DNA of 21,536 nt from Alphaproteobacteria bacterium (GTDB taxonomy: Bacteria > Pseudomonadota > Alphaproteobacteria > Micavibrionales > Micavibrionaceae). This document shows, piece after piece, positions 14,379 through 21,536 of this stretch. Every line of letters begins with the position of its first letter. Positions within the stretch are counted from its first letter, which is position 1. Where the stretch lies: NCBI GenBank assembly GCA_002701555.1, contig NZVS01000042.1:1-21536 (forward strand). Reading direction: 5' to 3'. The position numbers and the translations under genes are program-made. Under the pieces are notes generated by a model. The model searched no databases. It had not been told where the DNA came from and worked only from the letters and a program-made list of their open reading frames with translations.

Positions 14379-16172
14379 TTATGGTGCCGGTGTATTCTCA
14401 GGCTTATCTTTCCTCTGATCATCAATCAGAACGGGTTCCTGATCTCCTTTATCCGGAGAAAAGCGGACAAGACCAAAATCTGTTATTTTCAAAGATGGAA
14501 TTACACATAAAGGCAGGAAGGCAAGCATCATTGTTGGCTCTTCAAGAGCCGATCCTAATTCCTTAGAAGCTGCACGCATACCTTCAAGATCTTTACAAAC
14601 TTCCTCAAAGTTTTTATCGGACATCAGTCCGGCAATAGGTAGAGGTACTTCGCCAAGAATTTCACCATTTTTAACAATGACGTAACCACCTTGTATTTCT
14701 TTAATGCGATTACATGCCAATGCCATATCTTCGTCGGTAGCGCCCACACACGTAATATTATGACTGTCATGCCCGACCGAGCATGCGATTGCTCCCTCGC
14801 TAAAGCCAAAGCCTTTTACAAAGCCTATTGCTTTATTCCCGGTTCGTCCGTGGCGCTCAAGTACCGCTATTTTTAGGACATCATTTTCAAGGTCGCGTTG
14901 AAGGCATCCGTTTTCATCTATTGTCAAAGGCATTTTTAAATGTTCTGTGACGATCTGGTCTTTAATAAGTCCTATAACATCATGCTCATGCATGTCGTTA
15001 CCATGTAAACTGAAATCGTCTGCTCCGAGTTTGTTTATATGAACCGAATTAAACCCGATTGGTTTAGGTATCTCTCTTTTCTCAAAGGTTTCAGCATTTA
15101 TAGGCTTACCGTTCTTGATAACCGAGTTTATATCGCAGGTTTTGTAGTCATTCATTAAAACTATATCAGCTTGAAAGCCCGGAGCAATAAGACCGCGACG
15201 CTGCCATTTGGTTGTATTCTTGTGAAGTCCAAATCCTTGTGCTGCTGACCAGCTAGCAATGCGATATACATCTACCGGATCGGCACCTTTGCTAATAGCG
15301 GTTTTAATAAGGTAATCAAGGTGGCCGTGTTCACGGATTTCCAGTGGATTTCTGTCATCTGTACAAAACCCTAAAAATGGTGTCAAACGTGTGGTTATTA
15401 ACGGATGTAAAGCATCCATATCCTTGCAAACCGTACCTTCGCGGATAAATACCTGAACACCCTTTGCCAGTTTTTCGCGAGCTTGTTCTATATCTGTTGA
15501 TTCATGACAATTACAAATACCACAAGCTGCCATTGCGTTAAGAGCGTATCCGGTAATTCCAGGCAAATGTCCGTCTATATGTCCGTTTTCCATTTCGGCA
15601 AGTTTTTCCATTGTGTCTGGATCTAGTCCAAGAACCCCGCCAATATCCATAAATTCCGCGAGGCCGACAGTATTTGGATGTCTTGCATATTTCATCAAAG
15701 TTTTTGCGTCCAGTTCTGCACCTGATGTTTCAAGTTTTGTAGCAGGAACACAGGAAGAGAGCTGAACAAACAAGTCCATGACTGTGTTATCTGAGGCATC
15801 CTGAAAATATTTTAATGCATTTTCCCCGAGAACGTTGCTCGCCTCATGCGGGTCGCACATAGCTGTAGTGGTTCCATGTGGAAGAACACAACGGTCAAAC
15901 TCCATCGGCGTAATCATCGAACTTTCGACATGGACATGACAGTCGATAAAGCCGGGGGCTGCGTATAAGTCAGAGCCATCTATTTCTTTTTCGCCATGAT
16001 ACTCATCATAGGTTCCTATGATTGAATTACCCTGTACTGCGATATCACCCTTTTTAATAGATCCGTCAATAACGTTAATGATAGACACATTTTTGATGAC
16101 AAGGTCTGCCTTTTGGCGTCCCATTGCGGAATTCACAGTATCAGAAAGCCTTACCATTGAACTTTTCGTCAT
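14379..16172 (-). CDS. ade: Adenine deaminase
   Basis: This amidohydrolase converts adenine to hypoxanthine and ammonia in purine salvage. The metal-binding signature APGFIDCHVHVESSMITP holds His79 and His81, followed by MCDPHEASNVLG around His109. GHIDGHLPG and CNCHESTDIEQA supply further ligands, and FCTDDRNPLEI carries the late Asp. The C-terminal domain (about 400-560) with GHDSHNITCVGATDEDM is specific to adenine deaminases rather than other amidohydrolases. The length of 597 aa is standard. GGATGG lies 5 nt before the ATG. It lies 83 nt downstream of hemA on the same strand but has its own promoter-like pair in that gap. Confidence 0.95.
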   Translation of the reverse strand: MTKSSMVRLSDTVNSAMGRQKADLVIKNVSIINVIDGSIKKGDIAVQGNSIIGTYDEYHGEKEIDGSDLYAAPGFIDCHVHVESSMITPMEFDRCVLPHGTTTAMCDPHEASNVLGENALKYFQDASDNTVMDLFVQLSSCVPATKLETSGAELDAKTLMKYARHPNTVGLAEFMDIGGVLGLDPDTMEKLAEMENGHIDGHLPGITGYALNAMAACGICNCHESTDIEQAREKLAKGVQVFIREGTVCKDMDALHPLITTRLTPFLGFCTDDRNPLEIREHGHLDYLIKTAISKGADPVDVYRIASWSAAQGFGLHKNTTKWQRRGLIAPGFQADIVLMNDYKTCDINSVIKNGKPINAETFEKREIPKPIGFNSVHINKLGADDFSLHGNDMHEHDVIGLIKDQIVTEHLKMPLTIDENGCLQRDLENDVLKIAVLERHGRTGNKAIGFVKGFGFSEGAIACSVGHDSHNITCVGATDEDMALACNRIKEIQGGYVIVKNGEILGEVPLPIAGLMSDKNFEEVCKDLEGMRAASKELGSALEEPTMMLAFLPLCVIPSLKITDFGLVRFSPDKGDQEPVLIDDQRKDKPENTPAP

Positions 16173-16204
16173 TTAAACCATCCATCGCTAATTAAAGGAG
16201 GTTT

Positions 16205-16233
16205 TATATAGACATAAATCAGGAAAAAATCAA
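16205..16233 (-). promoter_or_regulatory. Promoter for adenine deaminase in the hemA-ade gap
   Basis: On the minus strand, TTGATT (16228-16233) and TATATA (16205-16210) are 17 nt apart. Transcription would begin near 16198, leaving a leader of about 26 nt before the ATG. This suggests that ade can be expressed independently of hemA. Confidence 0.5.
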
Positions 16234-16255
16234 GGAAATAGGGGCAGGTTGACTG

Positions 16256-17476
16256 TTATGCTTGTGCATATTGCATCAGATGATTGGCAGCATAAAGCTC
16301 GGAAAGGGCACCAACTAATAAATCTATATGTTTTGCATCATGTGCTGCTGTCGCGGTAAGCCTGAGGCGTTCTGTTCCTCTGGGAACAGTTGGGTAATTA
16401 ATAGGTTGTACATATATATTGTAATCCTGCATCAGGGTATCTGTAACCATGCGGCAACAGGTTGGCTCACCAACAATCAAAGGGACTATGTGACTCGGTC
16501 CTTTCAAGTATGGCAAACCTTCCCGGTCTAATGTCTTCTTAAGATACGCAACATTTTTCTTCATGCGGGCGCGTTCTATTTCACTTGTTTTCAAATACTC
16601 AACACTTGCATATGAGCCTGCCAGAAGTGCGGGCGGCAAGGAAGTTGTGAAAATAAAGCTTGAAGCATAAGAGCGTATTGCGTCGATTACCGGCGCGGAA
16701 CCTGTTACGAAGCCACCCATAAGACCGTATGCTTTTCCAAATGTGCCTTCCAAAACATCGACTCTATCTAGAAGGCCTTGCTCTTCACTAATACCACCAC
16801 CGCGTGGCCCATAGAGGCCGACGGCATGAACCTCATCGCAATAAGTCATAGCGCCATATTTATCAGCGAGATCGCAAATTTCCTTAATAGGCGCGATGTC
16901 ACCGTCCATAGAATATACTGATTCAAATGCGATCAATTTTGGCCTGTCCTTGCTAAGTACTTTTAACAGGCTTTCTAAATGATCAAGGTCGTTATGTTTA
17001 AAAATTAGTTTATCAGCGCGGGAATCTTTTATGCCATGTATCATGGATGCATGATTTTTCTCATCGGATAAAACCACACAATTTGGGAGAAGGCCAGCCA
17101 GAACACTCAAAGCGCCTTGATTTGCAACGTACCCTGATGAAAAAACCAGACCGGCTTGTTTGTGGTGTAGGTCGGCAACACTTTGCTCCAAAAGAAGATG
17201 GTAAGGTGTCGTCCCACAGATATTTCTTGTGCCACCGGCTCCGGCTCCTGTTTTTTCAGTGGCCTCTCGCATTGCATTTAAAACAACCTTGTTTTGACCC
17301 ATAGCTAGATAGTCATTGCTACACCATAGGGTAACTTCTTTTTTGTCACCGTCACTAGTGTGATAAAGGGCCTTTGGAAACTGTCCGCAAAGTCTTTCAA
17401 GTGGGGCAAATATTCTATATCTGCCTTCTTTGTGAAGATCATCTATTTTATTTTGAAAAAATGCATCGTAATCCAT
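16256..17476 (-). CDS. hemA: 5-aminolevulinate synthase
   Basis: This PLP enzyme condenses glycine and succinyl-CoA to 5-aminolevulinate, the first step of heme synthesis by the C4 (Shemin) route found in Alphaproteobacteria and mitochondria. The N-terminus YDAFFQNKIDDLHKEGRYR is typical. GAGAGGTRNICGTTPYH is the glycine-rich loop, TYCDEVHAVGLYGPRGGG holds the PLP-contacting Asp and His, and TFGKAYGLMGG contains the Schiff-base lysine. The frame starts at 17491, but the ATG at 17476 has AAGG 4 nt upstream. It gives 406 aa and places the lysine at 248, the number known from the Rhodobacter capsulatus enzyme. The ARM-like tail PTVPRGTERLRLTATAAHD is present. It is divergent from the kinase at 17587. 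Confidence 0.96.
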   Translation of the reverse strand: MDYDAFFQNKIDDLHKEGRYRIFAPLERLCGQFPKALYHTSDGDKKEVTLWCSNDYLAMGQNKVVLNAMREATEKTGAGAGGTRNICGTTPYHLLLEQSVADLHHKQAGLVFSSGYVANQGALSVLAGLLPNCVVLSDEKNHASMIHGIKDSRADKLIFKHNDLDHLESLLKVLSKDRPKLIAFESVYSMDGDIAPIKEICDLADKYGAMTYCDEVHAVGLYGPRGGGISEEQGLLDRVDVLEGTFGKAYGLMGGFVTGSAPVIDAIRSYASSFIFTTSLPPALLAGSYASVEYLKTSEIERARMKKNVAYLKKTLDREGLPYLKGPSHIVPLIVGEPTCCRMVTDTLMQDYNIYVQPINYPTVPRGTERLRLTATAAHDAKHIDLLVGALSELYAANHLMQYAQA

Positions 17477-17536
17477 GATGCCTTGAAACATACGCCATCA
17501 AAATTAAGATGAAAAGAATAACTTTCTTTTTTTATG

Positions 17537-17545
17537 TGCTATACT
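17537..17545 (+). promoter_or_regulatory. Extended -10 promoter element for the ribokinase-like gene
   Basis: TGCTATACT is a near-perfect extended -10 (TGn plus TATACT). No good -35 is seen 17 nt upstream, which is usual for extended -10 promoters. A start near 17552 leaves a leader of about 35 nt containing GGAGAG. The same core occurs at 1916 and 14041. Confidence 0.45.
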
Positions 17546-17586
17546 TTGATTGTAGATTTTTTTGTACAGCTATGCGGAGAGTTTAG

Positions 17587-18528
17587 ATGATTATTGTTTT
17601 TGGTGCTCTATCAATAAATATTACAATGCGGGTCGATGATCTTCCCGGTACAGGTGAGAATATATCCGCAAAGGCTATGAGAATGCTGCATACTGGAAAA
17701 GGCGGAAATCAGGCATTCGCTGCGGCTAGGATGGGCGAGAAAACAGCTGTTGTAGGGTGTGTTGGCGATGATATTTTTGGTTTGGAGCTTACTGACTTAT
17801 TACGTCGTAACGGTACAATGACTTCGGGCGTTGCAAAATCAACTTATCCCACAGGTACGTCATTCACATTAATTGATAATAAAGGCAAAACTCAGGTTGT
17901 ATACAACGCAGGCGCTAACCTTGATACTGATCATGAACAGGTTCCTGATGAGATACTGCTTGATGGGAACATGCTTCTTCTTCAAACAGAAATTAATAAT
18001 GATGAAAATATCAAGCTCTTGGAGCGAGCAAGCCAGTCAGGCGTTAAAACAATGATGAATCTTGCACCAGCAACTAACCTTACTAATAAAATGCTGGGCT
18101 ATCTTGATTATTTGGTGATCAACAGCCGTGAGGCCAAGAAGATCGCTGAAAAATTGAAGGTAAAATCTGATGACAAGGGACAAGGTTTGGCAGCTGCCCT
18201 TGCCAAGGCTGGTAATTTAATTTGTATTGTCACCTCAGGCCCCGGAGGTTCTATTGCTGTACAACCTGATGGTACAGCTGTACAGGTAGAGGCTTATAAA
18301 ATTCCTGACGAAGAGGTAAAAGATATGCTTGGAGCAGGTGATTGTTATTGCGGTACACTTGTAGCAGCTCTTCACATGGGAAAGAATATTGGTGAGGCGA
18401 TGAGATATGCGAGTGTGGCCGCATCTTTATCAGTAAGGAAAATGGGTACACAAGAAGCTTATCCCTATCTTGATGATGTGAACGAACATCTTGAAAATGT
18501 AAAGCAGCCAGAATCTTTTAAAGTCTAA
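17587..18528 (+). CDS. PfkB family carbohydrate kinase, ribokinase-like
   Basis: This cytoplasmic PfkB kinase of 313 aa most resembles ribokinase (ribose plus ATP to ribose 5-phosphate). The ribokinase-type substrate loop TGKGGNQAFAAARMG is at 36-50. GCVGDDIFG is at 57-65, the strand VINSREAKKIAEK carries the N..E metal/phosphate motif, and VTSGPGGSIAVQPDG is at about 215-229. The second PfkB signature reads DMLGAGDCYCGTLVAAL: the catalytic Asp252 and GAGD anion hole are intact, but the usual DTTGAGD is changed to D-M-L. Substrate specificity could thus differ, and no symbol is assigned. GGAGAG lies 6 nt before the ATG. The 3' end overlaps the convergent exonuclease gene by 4 nt. Confidence 0.85.
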   Translation: MIIVFGALSINITMRVDDLPGTGENISAKAMRMLHTGKGGNQAFAAARMGEKTAVVGCVGDDIFGLELTDLLRRNGTMTSGVAKSTYPTGTSFTLIDNKGKTQVVYNAGANLDTDHEQVPDEILLDGNMLLLQTEINNDENIKLLERASQSGVKTMMNLAPATNLTNKMLGYLDYLVINSREAKKIAEKLKVKSDDKGQGLAAALAKAGNLICIVTSGPGGSIAVQPDGTAVQVEAYKIPDEEVKDMLGAGDCYCGTLVAALHMGKNIGEAMRYASVAASLSVRKMGTQEAYPYLDDVNEHLENVKQPESFKV

Positions 18529-20459
18529 AAGAATTCAACGCATAGCTGATCACCTTTTGGTGAAATGCCGGATAATTTACCTGTTATTCGTCCATTTTTC
18601 TGTACGTCCCTCATCTGACTTTCCTGACTATATAATCGGAAAGTATCCGTAAGTCCTTCAATTTGGCCAACGGCTCTTACGCCCGACGAATTGTTGAAAG
18701 GAACGTATGAGCGAAGCCCTGTCGGGGCATGTACGATATTCATACCGGCCTTGCCTACATCCAAAACTATCATTTCGATCTCGTGCTCTAATGATGACTT
18801 GAGCTTTTCAACCGACTTTTCTTTTGTGTATTCTTTCTTGGCAAGTCTCTCGATCTCTCTAAGGTGATTGAGATGATAGGCCGTTTCTTCCATATGCTCG
18901 TAATCATAGGGTTTAAGTCCAAAATCTGTCTGTCCTAAAAGCGTATGAACTGCGCGTAAGTTCACTATATCGGAATAGCGTCTTATGGGGCTTGTAAAGT
19001 GTCCGTAACAGTCAACGCTTAGTGCCTGATGGCCTACATTGCTGGTGGCATAAGCATGACGGTCGACTAGCTTTTGATTTAATATTCTGAATACGGCCTC
19101 TGAATCGCCTTTCGTGCGTGCCTCCTCAACAAGCTTTGCAAGGGCTTCATTGGTGAAGTTATTCCCATCAGCGGGTATTGCATACCCAAGTTCTGCAAGA
19201 CGTGTGCGTGCCTTTTTGTAAGCATCTGGCGTAGCCTTTGGTCCGTTCACGCGATATATAAAAGGAATTTTTTTGGCATCAAGAAGGCTGGCAAGGCCTT
19301 GGTTTGCTTCATTCATGCGAGCTGAAACAAATTTATCAGGATTGATTCCACTATTTTTCCGCAATTTTAAAATATCTTCAACTGTCGTATCTGAGGGAAG
19401 GGGGCCTGACAACGCCGCTTCATTAAAATCATGGTAAATATCAAATAATTCAGGTTTATGCTTGAGATATTCATTGAAACCTGAGTAATCAAGTTTCGCG
19501 CATGAGCGTATGATAGCGTGTTCAACATTCATTTTTAGAAGCTGTTTGTTTTCATCATAAAGATGCTCAACAAGGATAACAGGTCTTTCTTTCCCGCGTA
19601 GAAGTGAAAACTTACTTTCACTTAAAGAAGCGGGCAGCATATGAATAGCACCGCCAGGAATATAGTGCGTTAATCCTCTTTCAAATGCTTCCTTATCTAG
19701 CAAGCTTTGAGTATGTATAAGAGCCGGTACATCAGTTATGGCTTTGAGTACGCTAAAACCTTCATCGGTTCTTAAAATACAGATTGCATCATCAAGATCT
19801 TTGGCTTGCGGAGGGTCAATCGTTATAAATGGCAAATCTGTGCGGTCTTTATACGCTGAAAAGGCTGGGTTGTTCTTTACATGTGAATAAGAAAGCTTTC
19901 TGGCTTCAGCTTCGGCGTTTACCGTAAAACCCTTCTGTACCCCTTTTTCTTGTAAAACCTTCTCCTCTGTGTCTTGTGGTTTGTCATCTGGAGAAACAGT
20001 TTCAGACACAATTTTAAGTGCAGGATTTCGTGGATCATAATTGTGGGGAAGCTCTGCTGTAAAAAGATTTTCCTGCTTTTCTGGTGCGATGGAACCGGCG
20101 GCAATAGAGAATTGTCTTTTTACACGGTCATTGTCCATAACCAGTTTCTTTTTGTCCGGACCTGCATATTTGACAAGAAAGGAAGGAGGCGCATCGTCAT
20201 ATTTTTCTGAAACGATGACTTCCAAACCGTGTTTTACAGGTTTGAAAATGACTACAAGCTTGTTGTCGGCTTCAAGAGAAAACTTATTAGATTGTCGCTT
20301 TGAAAGGGTGAATGGTTTAGGTTGGCCATCAATGTCTAGCACTGCTTGACCGTTATCGTTTACATGCCGAACGACAGCAGTAGCTATTGAAGCCGGTTTT
20401 TTTGAACGTCGACGAGTTCGTTTACTGTTCTTTGTAGCTGTATGGCCCTTACGAGGCAT
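18525..20459 (-). CDS. RNB-family 3'-5' exoribonuclease (RNase R/RNase II type), short form
   Basis: RNB enzymes degrade RNA processively from the 3' end. The catalytic core is clear. FITIDPPQAKDLDDAICI at 211-228 holds Asp215, Asp221, Asp223 and Asp224, which bind magnesium. HFTSPIRRYSDIVNLRAVH is the second signature with the conserved Arg pair. The N-terminus (about 1-25) is very basic, and a cold-shock-like region follows. The last ~80 residues resemble a degenerate S1 domain. At 644 aa it is much shorter than typical RNase R (about 750-810) and lacks an evident winged-helix start and a basic C-terminal tail. The motif reads D-P-P-Q-A-K-D-L-D-D rather than the usual DGEDARDFDD. GGGAGAG lies about 8 nt before the ATG. 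It lies 64 nt downstream of phhB on the same strand. Confidence 0.88.
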   Translation of the reverse strand: MPRKGHTATKNSKRTRRRSKKPASIATAVVRHVNDNGQAVLDIDGQPKPFTLSKRQSNKFSLEADNKLVVIFKPVKHGLEVIVSEKYDDAPPSFLVKYAGPDKKKLVMDNDRVKRQFSIAAGSIAPEKQENLFTAELPHNYDPRNPALKIVSETVSPDDKPQDTEEKVLQEKGVQKGFTVNAEAEARKLSYSHVKNNPAFSAYKDRTDLPFITIDPPQAKDLDDAICILRTDEGFSVLKAITDVPALIHTQSLLDKEAFERGLTHYIPGGAIHMLPASLSESKFSLLRGKERPVILVEHLYDENKQLLKMNVEHAIIRSCAKLDYSGFNEYLKHKPELFDIYHDFNEAALSGPLPSDTTVEDILKLRKNSGINPDKFVSARMNEANQGLASLLDAKKIPFIYRVNGPKATPDAYKKARTRLAELGYAIPADGNNFTNEALAKLVEEARTKGDSEAVFRILNQKLVDRHAYATSNVGHQALSVDCYGHFTSPIRRYSDIVNLRAVHTLLGQTDFGLKPYDYEHMEETAYHLNHLREIERLAKKEYTKEKSVEKLKSSLEHEIEMIVLDVGKAGMNIVHAPTGLRSYVPFNNSSGVRAVGQIEGLTDTFRLYSQESQMRDVQKNGRITGKLSGISPKGDQLCVEFF

Positions 20460-20523
20460 TACGTATTCTCTCCCTTTTTATATTATTATGTCTTTTATAA
20501 GGGTAGAGAAGTGAAATTACAAT

Positions 20524-20811
20524 CTATTTACTAAATTCATCCATAAATGAAGCAAGCTCAAAGTCTTTTTCAGTAAGGCCACCGGCATCATGAGTTGTGA
20601 GTTCTACATCCACTTTATTGTAGACATTCGACCATTCCGGGTGATGTTGCATTTGTTCGGCTTTCAAGGCGCATCCATTCATAAAAGCCCAAGCTTGTTT
20701 GAAATCTTTGAATTTGTAACTAGCAGTTATTTTGGTTCTGTCTTGAGAAATTTCCCAATTTTTCAATTTAACTGTATGTTTTTGTATTTCCTGTGAATTT
20801 AACTTTGACAT
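20524..20811 (-). CDS. phhB: Pterin-4a-carbinolamine dehydratase
   Basis: This small (95 aa) cytoplasmic enzyme dehydrates 4a-hydroxytetrahydrobiopterin, recycling the pterin cofactor of aromatic amino acid hydroxylases. The active-site signature is complete: QHHPEWSNVYNKVDVELTTH, with His56, His57 and His74, followed by DAGGLTEKDFELA. The full-length size matches the family. GGAGAG lies 9 nt before the ATG. No phenylalanine hydroxylase gene is in the window. The gene is followed on the same strand by the RNB exonuclease, and the zincin-like gene diverges from it. Confidence 0.95.
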   Translation of the reverse strand: MSKLNSQEIQKHTVKLKNWEISQDRTKITASYKFKDFKQAWAFMNGCALKAEQMQHHPEWSNVYNKVDVELTTHDAGGLTEKDFELASFMDEFSK

Positions 20812-20907
20812 GATTTACAACTCTCCAGTTCTTTCGTAAGATGAAAAAAGTTTAATGATTCCAGATATATTTTCCCCCTTTCATTGCAAGGGGCCAGTAA
20901 AATTACG

Positions 20908-21342
20908 ATGAGCAATAAAAAAAATATAATTATGAATTTTGGTAATCCACCTGGGCTGGATGATTTGCAGGTTATGGCCGAGGAGTTGTTGGACAACCTT
21001 CCAGATGAACTACAAGACTATGTTGAAGATTTGGCGGTTATATTAGAAAACTTTCCAGATGATACGGTGAAGCTCGACTTAAATGTAGAAGACGATTATG
21101 ACCTGTTGGGATATTACTCTTGTGCAAAGCAACTATCACCAGGGATTAAAAAGAAAGAGGCAGAAGGGGAAGATACCTTAATCTTATATCGACGTCCGAT
21201 TCTTGATCTATGGGCGGAAGAAGAAATGGATCTTAGCAGTTTGGTTAGACAGATTATGATTGAAGAAATAGGATCCCATTTCGAGTTCTCTGACGAAGAC
21301 ATTGAAGATATGATCGAAATTCATCACCAAGGTTTGTTATAG
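20908..21342 (+). CDS. Zincin-like metallopeptidase family protein (DUF1025 type) with a broken HExxH motif
   Basis: The family is a minimal zincin of about 110-145 aa, usually ending in (V/I)HE(I/V)xHHFG(L/I)SD. Here the 144-aa product keeps the body: LLGYY, then LILYRRPILDLWAEE at about 91-105, then LSSLVRQIMIEEIGSHFEFSDEDIED. The metal motif is altered: the first His is Glu119, Glu120 is kept, the second His is Ser123, His124 remains, and the following Gly is Glu126. Without both histidines, zinc-dependent peptidase activity is unlikely in the usual form. The N-terminal half is unusually acidic, with helices such as LDDLQVMAEELLDNLPDELQ. The open frame reaches a TTG at 20884. ATG at 20908 is preferred, although AAGGGG is about 14 nt away. 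Confidence 0.8.
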   Translation: MSNKKNIIMNFGNPPGLDDLQVMAEELLDNLPDELQDYVEDLAVILENFPDDTVKLDLNVEDDYDLLGYYSCAKQLSPGIKKKEAEGEDTLILYRRPILDLWAEEEMDLSSLVRQIMIEEIGSHFEFSDEDIEDMIEIHHQGLL

Positions 21343-21352
21343 TACAGATTTT

Positions 21353-21536
21353 TTAGGGATAGAGACGCTTGGTTACCCATTCCGAGTTTGATTTCTCGTA
21401 AAGTACTCTGTCATGCAAGCGGTAGGGCATCTCTTGCCAAAATTCGATTTTATCGGGGACTACTCTAAAGCCAGACCAATGCGGAGGGCGCTTTATTTCA
21501 GCCTCTCCTTCAAATTTTTTTTCGTATTTTTTTATA
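21353..21536 (-). CDS. pdxH: Pyridoxamine/pyridoxine 5'-phosphate oxidase, C-terminal part (runs off the window)
   Basis: Only the last ~61 codons are present; the 5' end lies beyond position 21536. The segment reads KRPPHWSGFRVVPDKIEFWQ, then MPYRLHDRVLYEK, and ends in WVTKRLYP before TAA. This matches the PdxH C-terminal signature (RPPHWGGYRxxPxxIEFWQ..RLHDR....W...RLxP), which forms part of the FMN/PLP site with the conserved Arg and His of RLHDR. PdxH oxidises pyridoxamine or pyridoxine 5'-phosphate to PLP, the cofactor of HemA encoded nearby. The stop is 10 nt from the convergent zincin-like gene. Confidence 0.93.
   Translation of the reverse strand, partial: IKKYEKKFEGEAEIKRPPHWSGFRVVPDKIEFWQEMPYRLHDRVLYEKSNSEWVTKRLYP

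Noticed and set aside
1..21536. tRNA genes, insertion sequences, CRISPR arrays or attachment sites
   Set aside because: Intergenic gaps are short, all under 150 nt. None shows a cloverleaf, terminal inverted repeats, a transposase frame or spaced direct repeats.

Overview
The window is a densely packed, AT-rich stretch of bacterial chromosome (roughly 40% GC by eye) carrying about 21 protein genes on both strands. It has no RNA gene, insertion sequence, CRISPR array or phage-like region. The best lineage guess is Alphaproteobacteria. The reasons are a C4-pathway 5-aminolevulinate synthase of the Rhodobacter type, a YejA-like oligopeptide-binding protein, an HHPEW-type pterin carbinolamine dehydratase, a DUF1025/zincin-like protein of the alphaproteobacterial pattern and a TetR/COQ9-like protein. 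I cannot name a genus.

Layout. Positions 1-1850 hold a small unknown gene converging on a single-chain (alpha2) glycyl-tRNA synthetase. Positions 1949-5945 hold a plus-strand run: a GNAT acetyltransferase, pyruvate phosphate dikinase and a C-factor-like short-chain dehydrogenase. Positions 5920-7357 hold a minus-strand pair, ygfZ then a HAD phosphatase. Positions 7411-8962 hold a family 9 glycosyltransferase and a probable SLOG-fold protein, closed by a bidirectional terminator. Positions 9018-11381 hold a minus-strand oligopeptide-binding protein and an unknown lipoprotein. Positions 11440-13638 hold a divergent macrodomain-like protein, an adenosine kinase-like PfkB kinase and a TetR/COQ9-like protein.

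Positions 13719-14369 hold two small glycine-rich membrane proteins separated by a strong terminator and a promoter. Positions 14379-17476 hold adenine deaminase and hemA on the minus strand. Positions 17587-21536 hold a ribokinase-like PfkB kinase, an RNase R/II-type exonuclease, phhB, a zincin-family protein whose metal-binding motif is broken, and the C-terminal end of pdxH running off the window.

Most genes are housekeeping: translation, the PEP/pyruvate node, heme, Fe-S maintenance, pyridoxal phosphate, purine salvage and RNA decay. Adenosine kinase, adenine deaminase and a ribokinase-like enzyme lie within about 6.5 kb beside a macrodomain-like protein, which suggests a loose purine/ribose salvage neighbourhood. 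The less ordinary material is the SLOG-like protein, the macrodomain lacking its usual ligand residues, the zincin lacking HExxH, the pair of small membrane proteins, and a recurring TGCTATNC extended -10 element. I found no clear defence, secretion or mobile system. Starts were moved from the longest possible frame to an ATG with better support in glyQS, ppdK, the HAD gene, the oligopeptide-binding protein, hemA and the zincin-like gene; the reason is given in each entry.
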